Below, piece after piece: positions 10,720-21,800 of a DNA stretch of 64,000 bases. The DNA lies in contig NC_087386.1 of assembly GCF_963675165.1 (NCBI RefSeq), positions 3,040,169 through 3,104,168 of the forward strand, written 5' to 3'. This DNA comes from Halichondria panicea (Eukaryota > Porifera > Demospongiae > Suberitida > Halichondriidae). The notes under the pieces are model-generated. The model saw nothing but the letters and a program-made list of their open reading frames with translations, was not told the origin of the DNA and made no database searches. Made by a program: the position numbers and the translations under genes. Each line of letters begins with the position of its first letter. Within the stretch, counting starts at the first letter, position 1.

Positions 10720-11343
10720 TCCCCCACGAAGCCCTCAATGTGTCCTTTGAGGTCGAAATAGGCAAAGACATAACTTTTGCAATTGCGGCTCAAGACTGGG
10801 CTAACGACACCACCAGACTAGAATAATTATGACAATTAATCGTTGCATGAGAGACGGTGGCCTGCGTGCAATGTTTAGCAATGGAGTTGTAACAAACTCA
10901 AACTGGGTCTGTTACACCCACCACTTTGGGCTCGTTAACTAGAAGGACTGTTTTGCCGATCAAATGGTACGATCTCAAGAGTTGAATTTTATACCAGAAT
11001 GCAAGGCTCCAGGAACTCCAATGCTGCTACAGCTGTGAAACAGAAATACCTGCAAGTTGGGCTGAGCCAGGATTTTATGTGCTGGGAGTATGCTACTGAG
11101 TTCGATGTCTCTTTCACAGGATGGGGTTTACCACCTCCAGGTTGTTCCGAGCCAGGTGCTTATGTTAGCACTATGCTTGATTCAAATAAAAATACAATAA
11201 TTTGCCCCCAGAATTTGGACTGGGGGGAATCCGAGTTTATCTGGAGGCCAGCACTCAATCTTGACAACCATATATTCTGTCGCTACACCCTCAAACTCGA
11301 ATCTAGGTCATCCATTGAAGGCTATGTCAAGTGTGGCAGTTAG
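10720..11343 (+). pseudogene. decayed coding remnant, family not recognised
   Basis: Protein-like text appears in pieces across frames. The first is FPHEALNVSFEVEIGKDITF (10720-10830), which ends at a stop. Next is RDGGLRAMFSNGVVTNSNW (10850-10940). The last is an open frame 10999-11343 with DFMCWEYATEFDVSFTGWG and EFIWRPALNL. The pieces read like one extracellular-type protein with stops and frame changes between them. I cannot name the family. Confidence 0.4.
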
Positions 11344-12250
11344 TTTGCTGACCAACTATCTTTTTTGAACAGAAACACGTAATACAACGTAGAAGTTAGT
11401 GTGACGTTATCTTATGTTTTGTGAGATCTATATATAGACTGGTCTGGTGACCAGTCCTCGTGTTCTATGGCAGTTAAGTTATTAATGTCTACTTGAGTAG
11501 CTTGAGATAGCTTACAAACGTTACAGTTAGGACCTTAATTAACAATCTAATCTATAAATGTAGCTGCTTATGCGTGGCGGGAGCGATCTCAATTGCTTGG
11601 CTTTTTATATAAATATATGATCGATGTGTATAATTATTGTCACAATTTTGTTTTTTGTGAGATTAGCTTTTTCCAATGTTCAGACTAGCCAGTTAGTCTA
11701 GAAATTGAACATGGTGTGCATGATTTCACAACACATGCAATGTTTCACTTGTTGCCTCATTGTTCTGTAATAATTACGAAACAGTGCTAGTGCACCGTCA
11801 TTGTCGTAGCTATATAACACATTTCCACCCACTTGTGTGTGAAATTCTAAGTTAAAAAGAAATAACTATAACGTTACAGGAAAATTTGGCGATATTACCG
11901 AAGGTCGCCAAACTACAATATTAAAAGCTAAGCGCCAGACTCACTCACGTCATTGACGTAAATTATATAGTAGCCCCACGCCTGAGACACAAAATTAAAA
12001 ACTGCCAATTCTTACAAATGGATGGTTTATTCATGTTCTCGCTATAATTAACACAATCAAGACAATTTATGTGTATATGCATCAGCATGATATACAGTGG
12101 TTTGAAGTAATTTAACTGCACTAGCTTGTGAAATAACAGATTTATTGTTTATTGCCTAATAGATCGCATCCAATAACATGCCACAATGGTCAAGCAATGC
12201 ATAAATATAATTATTATACCAGTGACAATTTTACTTACTGTTTACATGAA
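11344..12250. other. intergenic, AT-rich, nothing recognised
   Basis: No coding frame, TIRs or tandem arrays were seen. Confidence 0.5.
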
Positions 12251-12664
12251 TACCGTATAGCGGGAATGTATATTTCGAGCCAGTACCGCGAAAATTTATA
12301 TCTTATTGAATAGTAGGCATGTTCAGTATTATTGACCACACCTATCGACAATAAGAGGAAAGAAAAAGGAATCTAGAGACAAGGACGCCGGTATAGCCAG
12401 CTAGCTTGCTCTACGTCTACTGTATCCCCTGACCATAACTTGCACAGCAAACGTTCTACTAGAGGTGGAGGACATACTGCCTCACCGATTCATAGAGGCT
12501 AGGCCTGGATTCGAGGCTAACGGTGTGGAGGCACAGTTGCAAGTTGATGTGCGCCTGCGCCAAAAGGCTGAAACTAAGACCACGAAAATAAACTCCGCGA
12601 AATCCTTTGTAGAGGTCCATCCACGAAAATTTATACCCTCGAAATATATACCCGCTATACGGTA
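12251..12664. mobile_element. MITE family C (TACCGTATAGCGGG termini), copy 1
   Basis: It starts taccgtatagcggg and ends cccgctatacggta, with subterminal tatatttcgag / ctcgaaatata. At 414 bp it is longer than other copies. Its middle carries gaggctaggcctggattcga, resembling ends of the CCCAGGCC foldback group, so it may contain a nested fragment. Confidence 0.75.
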
Positions 12665-13508
12665 GTCACTAGTCACACTCTGCTGAAGAGTCGATGGCCT
12701 GGGCATGCCATCTGACCTTAAACATAGTTTAATATTCATGCATTGCTTGTGACTGGCAGCTGAAATACTAGTCTCCTTGTGGTGAACCATGTATCCTCTA
12801 TACTATTCTATGGTACCAGGAGTAGATCAAATGTTGTATAGCTATAGATACATGTAGATCTAGCTAGTATCATCGTTAATCAGTTTGTAAAGATAGCACA
12901 CGCATTTGCACCACCTCCACTCTTTCCACTATGCACATGCATTACACTCTTTATCAAAGGCATGCGAATGTCTAAACAATTATTATGCTAGACCTACCAT
13001 TCCCATGCAGTATAAAAAGGATGACTAGCCCTAAATGGCCACGTACTGTCTTTGGATGTCCTGATCATGCAGTCTATACTTTCAGGATGCCAAGATGTTC
13101 AAGGGGGAGAAGGGGGAAGATTGAGGTCATCCCAATATTTGCGCTGGTGTTACACTGACTAACACTAACAATTGCATGTTTTGCTGCATTTACAAGCAGC
13201 CAATCTTGAAGGCGATTAGCCTTGATTGTTCAAAATTTATTCTACATCTACATTGAACTAACTTCTATTCTATTTGCCATGCATTTCTTCTTCTTAAACT
13301 GTTCAACGGTAACTCTTTTTACAGTTAGGACCATATATTTCAGTGGGGAAGAGTGAAATAATTTGTCTGGGGCAGACCAAATTCGGGGCGGACTAAATCT
13401 TTCGTGACAGGCCACGCCCATCTACAACTTTGGCTTGTTACACAGCCTCAAATGAACCGCGGAGTAAAGCGGATGTTAACTACCTTCGTTTTTAATCCCT
13501 CCTTTTCC
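12665..13508. other. intergenic, nothing recognised
   Basis: Non-coding sequence between two transposon-like repeats. Confidence 0.4.
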
Positions 13509-14399
13509 TATGGGAGGTGATTCCGCCAAAATTAGCAGTTGCAAAAATAGACTAGGTGATGCCGTGTTTTTTTTTACGGAGGTGCGTTTATAAAAAATAG
13601 GTGCTGTTTTTTTACAGAGGTGCGTTTTAAAAAATTAAGGTGGTGCAATTTTTGATTAACAGAGGTGCATTTTGCAGGGAGGTACATTTTTCAGTGAGGT
13701 GTATTTTTCAGAGAGGTGCACTTTTCAGAGAGGTTTTGTAGCCATGTGTTTTGTAGAGAGGTGCATTTTATAGGGTGCAGAGCACACTAGCTTCGTTCCC
13801 AGGCCGATTTTTTTCTAAGAAACGGAAAGGGGGACAAAGGTCTGGTGATTTTCAACAACAAATTGAAGTTGTTGTCGTCCAACTCTGCCAGACATGGGTG
13901 TGTCTAATGTTACGTCCCAATTATCTTGAAGAGCATTTTAAGTAACCAGCAGCTGCCTCCTTATCTTCTTCACTCAATGTACTTATACTGCTCTGTGTGA
14001 CAAATTCCCTGTATATACACCAACTCTTAAGCCAGAAAGCGAGACTCTAACATGCAGTACTTGCATTTCAGAAATCACTCTGTCCAGCGCTTGTCATACT
14101 ATACTTCACTCAAACTCAGAGAGACAATTTTTGCAAAATCATGTGTCATGTGACCAAATCACATGACCATCATTATGAGTAGAGTTGACTGAAAAAAGCT
14201 GCAAAACGTACTCTCCGAAAATGCACCTCTGCACTTCACCGAAAAACGCACCCTCTCTGAAAAATGCACCTCTCTAAAAAACGCACCTCACTGAAAAACA
14301 CACCCTCTTTGAAAAATGCACTTCTCTAAAAAAATTACACCACCTATTTTTAAAACACACCTCTGAACATAATTATTTTGGCGGTAATCACCTCCCATA
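13509..14399. mobile_element. TIR element with inverted arrays of a gaggtgcgtttt-like unit
   Basis: Ends tatgggaggtgattccgcc (13509) and ggcggtaatcacctcccata (to about 14399) are inverted repeats. Inside the left end (13570-13770) a short unit close to gaggtgcatttttcaga repeats about eight times. The right end (14205-14365) carries the reverse complement (ctgaaaaatgcacctctc) about eight times. The core, about 13790-14180, contains a tagcttcgttcccaggccg motif at 13788. No ORF. Confidence 0.65.
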
Positions 14400-14452
14400 T
14401 TTTCCTGGCTCGTATATACGGTGTGTCTTGCTTCGATCCCAGGCCGCAACTA

Positions 14453-14928
14453 TATCATCATCATGCCTAGTTCTGTTTACTTGGAATATGCCATTGCAGC
14501 CTCCTTCAGAAGAGTGCATGGGTAGCAAAACCTATCCATGGAGTGTTGCTCTACTTAGACTCCCAATGACAAACAGTTAATTTATCTTGCAACAGTGATG
14601 GCTTTGCAACAGTGACGTCTTGCAAGTCTAGCTCTACTTAGTAGTTAGCTCTGCACTATAGAACACTAGCTACAAGAGTGAGAAGAGGAGCTGCAAGCCT
14701 CTAATGTAAACCATTCATTAGACTTTGGACTTGAGCATCTTTTTTTAGCAACGTCCATGCTCATCACCCACTCGGCTTTGTGATTCTGCCCAGATGCTTC
14801 TGCCTAGCCTGCATGGTGCTATGCAGCTGAGCAAAATTAATGCATCAGATATCATGTGTGTATTAGCAATAGCTAGTAGCTTTAATTTGGCACATCTCCA
14901 CGTCACCGAGGCATCAGACCCGCGGTGC
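14453..14928 (+). repeat. interspersed repeat family B, 5'-truncated copy
   Basis: Shares cttggaat..gccattgcagcc, tagttagctctgcacta and caccgaggcatcag with copies at 38656, 41432 and 58013, ending in the same short hairpin (cccgcggtgc here). Confidence 0.7.
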
Positions 14929-15160
14929 TCTAATTCATTGTAATCAAGTAGTATTAATTGTGATGTGTCATCACTGTTATACTTGTTTTGTCAATTATTA
15001 GTATAACGTACCTGTCTCCTTTGTGCACAATTGTTAGTTAAGTAGCGTGTTTGAGTGAACTAAGTCAAGACACGACAGTTCCTTCGTACGTACATATACA
15101 TGTATTTTTGTGTGTAATAATACAATGTTTACTGTATTAATTTAATTACTCTCATTATTA

Positions 15161-15343
15161 CAGTGGAACCCCTCTATAATGGACACCTTTGGGGAACAAT
15201 GTTTTGGCCTTTATATAGGGGTGGCCTTTAATTGTTGAGAGGTTGTCTTATACACAAACTGTTCATTTGGGACCTGGGTGCCTGGCCGTTATATAGCAGC
15301 TGGCCTTTTTTGGAGGTGGTTGTTGTTAACAGAGGTTCCACTG
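15161..15343. mobile_element. Tc1/mariner-type MITE (CAGTGGAACC termini, TA duplication)
   Basis: It starts cagtggaacccctct and ends agaggttccactg, flanked by TA on both sides. At 183 bp it has no coding capacity. Terminal CAGTGGAACC repeats of this kind are widespread in invertebrate genomes. Confidence 0.85.
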
Positions 15344-15394
15344 TACTACCCTGCTGCATATATTAATTAAAAATGCATGCACTTGTGCAGTTTT

Positions 15395-15480
15395 GATCCC
15401 AGGCCAATCCGTCTCCAATTGAACGCTAGGTCACCTCCTAGCGTTCAATTGGAGACGGATCGGCCTGGGATCGAAGGCTA
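15395..15480. repeat. near-perfect hairpin, CCCAGGCC group
   Basis: Arms 15395-15430 and 15437-15472 are 36-bp reverse complements with one mismatch around a 6-bp loop. The outer end reads gatcgaaggcta, the group's terminus inverted. The element is essentially all TIR. Confidence 0.8.
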
Positions 15481-15555
15481 GAGCCGCCCCCATATCACAG
15501 ACAACTTTATTATGAGGTCAAAGTTCATGAACATAATTATTCCTGTGAATGCAAA

Positions 15556-16479
15556 ATGGAGCTCGAAGTTGCTCAAGTTGTATCCAAAGTAACGGTGCAC
15601 GACTTTGTCCTGGACTACTGTGACAGAATGGAGTGGGCTCCAGGAAAGATGGATGACAGTCTCTACTGGGCAGTTGGTCAGGGAGCAGGAATTTATGTGG
15701 GCACACTAAATGAACAGCCCATTACCGGTGTGGCCATATTTCAGCACAATGAGAGCTATGCCTTTATTGGTTTGTATTTCTGTGAGGAGCAACATCGAGG
15801 CAAAAGCTATGGGCTCAAAACCTGGAGAGTGGCTAGAGCATCTTTGAATCCTGACATCAATCTGGTTTTGGATGCAGTACCTTCTGCAGTTTCGTTATAT
15901 GAAAGAGAAGGCTTCAAAAGAGCATGGACATCTAGTTTCTATGCTCTCTCGACCAAAACTATTGTTCAAGAATATTCGAAGCATCCGGCTATTTTGCTGC
16001 GTAAAAGGGAAGTTTGTACTGTGCCTGCTAACACTGTTGATTTTCAGAAACTGAAATCTTACGTTGAAAATGTGATTGGTATTGCATTTGCTCGATCTGA
16101 CTTTCTTAATCTGTGGATAACCTTACCATCGCACACAGCTCTAGCTGCCCTGAATGAGAGCCAAGACGTTGTAGGTTTTGGTGTGATTAGAGAAACAATC
16201 ACACTTGACAAAAATGGCTATCGTCTCGGACCGCTTCTTGCCGACAGTGGTGACATTGCTCGAATTTTACTCTACACATTAGCCAAGGATGTGTGTCCTA
16301 AACAGAAATTTATTATTGCTGCTCCTGCTGAGATCAACCCCGAAGCCAATAGAATAGTGACAGAACTAAATACAGATTGTGTGGAAGAGGGTGTAAACAT
16401 ACGTATGTATACCAAAGCCGATCCACCAATTATAGCTGCCAAGTATTTTAGCGTGTTTTCAGGTAACATTGTTGGATGA
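15556..16479 (+). CDS. GNAT-family N-acetyltransferase, two-domain, intronless
   Basis: A 307-residue single-exon ORF. Residues 30-130 form a GNAT domain: strand YVGTLNEQPITGVAIF, acetyl-CoA pyrophosphate-loop motif QHRGKSYGLKTW near 86, and the LYEREGF signature near 115. The C-terminal half (GYRLGPLLADSGDIARILL near 222) resembles the second domain of the YitH/HolE-like acetyltransferases (Acetyltransf_18). Substrate unknown. No signal peptide or membrane span, so probably cytosolic. The start is the first ATG in frame. It stands alone between transposon remnants, and lack of introns contrasts with the spliced genes nearby; a retrocopy or lateral origin is possible but unproven. Confidence 0.85.
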   Translation: MELEVAQVVSKVTVHDFVLDYCDRMEWAPGKMDDSLYWAVGQGAGIYVGTLNEQPITGVAIFQHNESYAFIGLYFCEEQHRGKSYGLKTWRVARASLNPDINLVLDAVPSAVSLYEREGFKRAWTSSFYALSTKTIVQEYSKHPAILLRKREVCTVPANTVDFQKLKSYVENVIGIAFARSDFLNLWITLPSHTALAALNESQDVVGFGVIRETITLDKNGYRLGPLLADSGDIARILLYTLAKDVCPKQKFIIAAPAEINPEANRIVTELNTDCVEEGVNIRMYTKADPPIIAAKYFSVFSGNIVG

Positions 16480-17515
16480 AGAGTTTTAACCATTATAATT
16501 TTTGAGGGACTCTCACAAGGTCCTCACTACATGTACACTGTACCTTTTTGTAGTAATGTGCATAGTGTTTACTTTTAGTTGTGTTAATTAACTCATTTCC
16601 TGTGGTTAACTTAATTTACTTCCTGTATTGTACTTTTCTGTTATTGTGGTTTCTGTTTGTTAGTAGGTTCTTTCTGTATAGTTGTTCTTTGTTCCCTTTG
16701 TGCCTAGCTATAGGGGTCCGCTCCAGGCGGCTCTTTGTGTATGGGAGCCTCTGCTCCACTGCCTTTTGTCTTGTACATACTTATACCTTTGTTCTTGTGC
16801 AGTTGTTGAATACGATTTCACTAAACTCAAATGTACTTTTAAAACATTATTTTATTAGTTATACCTTATCATACTCATTGTCATGCTCCCCTTCCTCCCT
16901 TTGTTGGTTGTGCGAGCCTCTGGGGCCCCCGCTCTACATATTATTTACCTTTTTGCCTCACTTCACTTTACCTGTATTGTCAGTTGATGTTTTGCTTCTC
17001 GATCTAAAAATTTGGTTAAATTACGATGTTTGTCTGTAACTAGTTGTTGTTGCCTATATTGTCTGTCTGTAGCTAATTTGTCTAGCCTGTCTAGAATCCC
17101 TCTACACCAAGATATACATGTAATAGCTCAACACCACCTAAAACTGCAATGCTTGTTACCCACCGGCAGGTGGAGGAGACTAGGTAACTAAGCGGAGTTT
17201 TAGGGCAGGCCCATCTGTGTACATTCAATGTACATGTAAAAGCATCGCGTGAATTGCCCCGTTGCCAATCCCTTTCTCTTCTATCTATGGTTAGAGGTGG
17301 TGGATAATAATGATGTTCTCAATGACAGGAGCATTTTTCGGATCTGAGATATATTTAGCTTGGACAAAATGTCCAGCGTAGATTCAATCATAGATATAAG
17401 AGGGAGAGGGATGAGAATCACTACGTAAATAGCATTGACAATCCGCGTTTCGGTCAATGTTTTCTTCTTTATTTCCTCCAACCCATGCTTTTAGCTAGTA
17501 CTAGGCTATAAACTA
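16480..17515. other. intergenic, nothing firm recognised
   Basis: Downstream of the GNAT gene. The hydrophobic open frame at 16581-17039 is T-rich low-complexity sequence, with no family features. A short stretch near 17388-17418 matches, inverted, the LINE tail region at 18289-18320. Confidence 0.4.
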
Positions 17516-17571
17516 GGAGGCGACCTAGCGTTCAATTAGAGACAGATCGGCCTGGGATCGAGGCTAGGCTA
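17516..17571. repeat. half of the CCCAGGCC hairpin element, with flanking direct repeat
   Basis: cgacctagcgttcaattaga followed by gacagatcggcctgggatcg and aggcta matches one arm of the hairpin at 15395-15480. The flanks carry the direct repeat ggctataaactag on both sides, consistent with a target duplication plus loss of the other arm. Confidence 0.6.
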
Positions 17572-18289
17572 TAAACTAGCTACTGAGCTCCATGTATTAG
17601 CAATGGCTAGTGGAACAGTCACAACAAGGTAGCAGCAATAGTTAGTGAGACCCTCCAAGCAGTAAAAAGCAGCTTGGACAGCAAATTCTTGAGAGGAGCT
17701 CTGTCTGTACCGTTGAGTATTCCAGTACAGTCACAGACATGATAGAGAATTATGGAAATGTAGCAAAGTTCTGTCGTAAATTACTGTGCCGATACGATGA
17801 ACCAACTATCAATGAATACAAAGAGACATGTACCTACATTCAATCATTGATGTGACTTTCTAAATGGGTACCCAAAAAGTCTGCTTTTAAAAACCAGCTT
17901 ACTAAGACAAAAATGAACATTACTTACCAACCTAAAGCCAAGTGGCTTTGACTTTACTTGCATACAATGCCCAGCTACTTAAGAAAGAGGGAATCATTAA
18001 TATTTTGGGCTGTAGTCACAGCCTCTCCTTGTAGAAGGTACACAAAGCCACTAGATAGAGCCAAAACGATAATACAACACTCAAAAAACTGCCTTTGAAA
18101 GTTTTCAAGCTCTTGGTGAGATACGCAACGCTTCTATATGATGCACAGTAGGCGTGGATGCTCAGCACAGCAGGACTGGGAGCTGTGAATGATAGTAATA
18201 ACATTTCCCGCTGGGTTGGCGGGGTGTCTAGAGCCGTAACGCGGATCAACTTTTGGCATTACACAGAAGTGATTGTGCGCACGTGCTCC
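17572..18289. other. intergenic repeat debris
   Basis: No gene recognised. The sequence around 18040-18250 may be a further degraded part of the LINE tail that follows, but frames are not convincing. Confidence 0.3.
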
Positions 18290-18720
18290 GTTTCCCATCC
18301 CTCTCCCTCTTATATCTATGATTCAATACAGTGTTGGACACAATGGATGTTTCGTAGTAAAAGAATCCTCTGGCTGATTGTATCTTTGCTTCCAGAGAAT
18401 AGGAAGTTCAATTTCCGAATAAGAGTAGGAGTGGCGACATTAGGCCAGTGGAAAAATATCCTCCTAACGGATGTTCTTAAGTAGAAATTTGGTACGACAG
18501 CCAATTTCGTGCGCTGAAAACTTCCCAAGGCATTCAGGGGTGGAGTCCAACAGCCATGTCTCACAACCATACACATACAGTGAAATTGGAATTATGCAGG
18601 TCTCAAAGATGCTGCATGAATACAGAGGAATCTGAAAAAAGCAGTGCACCAAGCCTTCCCTGGTGCAAAAAAATGCTGTAGGCTCTTTCAGCGCGAGTGT
18701 GGCTTGAGCGCGCATGCGCA
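18290..18720 (-). mobile_element. LINE-type retrotransposon tail fragment
   Basis: On the minus strand, CIIPISLYVYGCETWLLDS and LGKFSAHEIGCR (18600-18500) match the segment after the RT domain in many LINEs (C..P.LLYG.E.W, then LE.FQ.E.GRR). In another frame, VATPTLIRKLNFLF and KDTISQRIL (18440-18380) continue the same protein. Frame changes show it is dead. Confidence 0.65.
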
Positions 18721-18847
18721 ATAGCCTGGCCCTAGGTATCAGTGTGATGCGCTTCTAATAGAGTGAAACGCGAGCCAGTTTCCAGTCGAGTCAGAGTGTT
18801 GAGCTAGAGCTAGAGCTAGAGGCGCTTGGCAGGATCAAAGACTCAAG

Positions 18848-21800
18848 ATGTCTACTGAATTGGAGGACAATGCGACACTACTGGAGGATATAGTAAGCAA
18901 TGAGACGAATATGACCGGCAGAGGTGCAGCAACACCTCAGGGAATTGCCTTGACCTATGCCAGCCTGTTCCTGATGGCTCTGGGCCCCATTGTACTCGGT
19001 GCCTTTCGCTCAGTACACTACCACTCAGGACTCAAGGTATGACTGTTGCAGTTCTCAATGATGATGGTGTTGTGTAGAGTATATCTATTATTCATGTACA
19101 TGTACGTATAATTATGTATGTAGAAGTACCATAATTATTATTAATTAAGTGGCTAGAAATCGAGCCAAGTAGACCGAGTTACCTCATATTAATTATAATT
19201 ATTAAGATGTGACCCTCTAAATATGAGACACCAGACCTTTAACATAATTTTTCAACCTCTGGCTTCGTAATTATTAAGAAGTGTCGCCTTAATTAGAGGA
19301 CTTGCGGTACTGTACATTAAACACTAAACATTAATGATGGGTTGTAGAAGTACTGTACATTTATTATGATTGTTAGTATGATATTTGTTGTGACAGAAAC
19401 GAGGTGAAGAAGCCAGTGACCGCATAGCCATGAGGGATGCAGCGACATTTCCATTGTACGCTAGTGCTGGATTGTTTGGACTGTATATTTTCTTCAAGGT
19501 GAATGTGGGAAGTGCATGTGTTATGAATATCCAATGACTCATACTTTCACTGTAATACATGTAATGTGAAAATCAGCCTATTTCCTTCTTGACTTCCACG
19601 TATTTATTCCAGGAAGGTACTTGTACAGTGGTGTGTGTACATGTACGTGATGTATTGACTAGTGTGATACTTCCTCACCACAATACATGTTCACTCCTTC
19701 TTCGTTGTCTCTACTCTGACAGTTTATTCCCCGTGAGTATGTTAGTCTGACCCTGCGCTCGTTCTTCCTCATACTGGGCATCAGTGGTCTGGCCAGAGCG
19801 TGCAGGTGGGTCAGCTGATACTTTGTATACAGGTGTACAATATCAAAATGTTTACCGGAATATTGTTCCGCAAACATAATATATTCTACCGTATTACTAG
19901 AATGTTTTGCGAGCATCAAACATTTGCGAATTTTGCGAGGATTGTTCAATTCGCAACAATAAAATCCGCAAAACCTAAATAATTACTAGTAAATACACAC
20001 GGTCCTTGCCAGAACGCAATAGTTAGATCGCAAAGGGTCAACTTTTCTGCTGATTTGGCTCATTCGCAAACGTTTTTCACCAGCAAATATTCTAGTAATA
20101 CGGTATATTACCCCACCCAGAACATGGAATAGTGTGTCCCCTTTTATAATATTTTGTTGCCTTCATTCATGTGTACTTTGTTACTTTTTGCATGAATTTG
20201 TTCTCGATTTTCAACTCATACATGATTTCTCTTCACTTTCACCATCTCTTTCATTTGGTAAATTAATCTTCACTTTGATGGTTTTGGTGGTCACATTTTC
20301 TCGTGGGTCTTAGTCTAGAGTCTTCATAACTTTGATATGTGCAATTGCATGCCTTCAATCAGTACTCCTGTTTCAATGTATGTATAATCATAATGATACA
20401 CTACTACCAACATGAGAAGCCGGGCCATGTCATAAGGTGCTTTGAGAATGAGAAGCTTCAAATCAAGCCACAACAACAACACTTTGTATCTTTTGCCCCC
20501 ATTGGACTGTTTTTTGTCTGATTTTTCGCTTGTTGTAGTGTCTAGGTACACGTAGGTCATTTTTTGTTCCTTAGTTTCATACACTATTAACAGTACGGCA
20601 TTTTGACCTTGTTTTCATCATCGAAGTTTGCACAAGCATTATCATAGTTATGTTGATGATTCACAGCACACGTCTATTTTAAGTTTCTTCGTGGTTAGAC
20701 GTTATACTTTTGTTGGGTCAAGGCAATCCAAGCAATCCAAGCAAAACACAATATTTTTATCTGGGACAATATTGGGGGACAGGATGTTCCATGACAGACC
20801 TAATGACAGACCTAATACATATACTGTATGTATATATAATCACATACATGTATGGTTTTTATGTGCCAGGCCCTGAGAATTATTCATGTACTGCTCTAAT
20901 TAACCCCCCCCCCCCACACACTGACAGTGCTCTGCTGGACCCATTCATCCCTGAGTTCATCACCTCTCGACTCACCAGCTACCACCTTCGTCTCACCGTC
21001 AAACCACCTAGAGGAGAACAAGGTCTGTAAACGTACATTACATGTAGCTAAGGGTGCAATCGTAACAGCATTGGCTGGAATGTGGATGATGGATGATGGA
21101 ATTTAATAGCTGGTGTTTGACTGCAATGGTATAATGTTTCGGTTTTCTGCAGAGGAGTCATCATTCCAGTTCCACACTGGAGACATCGTCATGGCAGTGG
21201 GGGCACTGATAGTCGGGATCACTTACTTTTTCACCAATGTGAGTTTAAATGTACATGTAGCAAACAATAACTAATTGATTCTCAAATGCCATCATACTGT
21301 CGAGTATCAGCCTTTTGGCTCATGCATGCATGCATGCAATAAGTGTTTGTGGATATAAATGTTTGCAGTACGCGAAAGTTATATACACTCGAAATAGATA
21401 CCGTAATCAGGGTGTGTACTGATCCAAATTAGACCTCCTGTAAACTGGACACAACTGTACCTTCCATATCACTCCCAACTATGTTCTTTTCTCTACTCAT
21501 TGCCACTACTTACACCCCCCCTCCCCCCACACACACACCTCAACTCCCCCAGCAATGGCTACTTAACAACATGTTTGGTCTTGCCTTCTCCCTGAATGCC
21601 ATTGAGCTCATCTCTCTGGACAGCATCAGTGTTGGCTGTCTCCTTCTGGGTGGACTCTTTGTCTACGACATCTTTTGGGTGAGTTAGGGATTCATTGTCT
21701 CTTGCATATTATTTTTGTGCACAATATTTATATTAATGTTGAGTGTCGATTCATGTTTCGTACAGCCATACATACAATCAGGTACGTGCACATCTACCTG

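Noticed and set aside
16581..17039. Hydrophobic 152-codon frame after the GNAT gene
   Set aside because: Low-complexity T-rich sequence translated to Leu/Phe/Ser, with no conserved motif.
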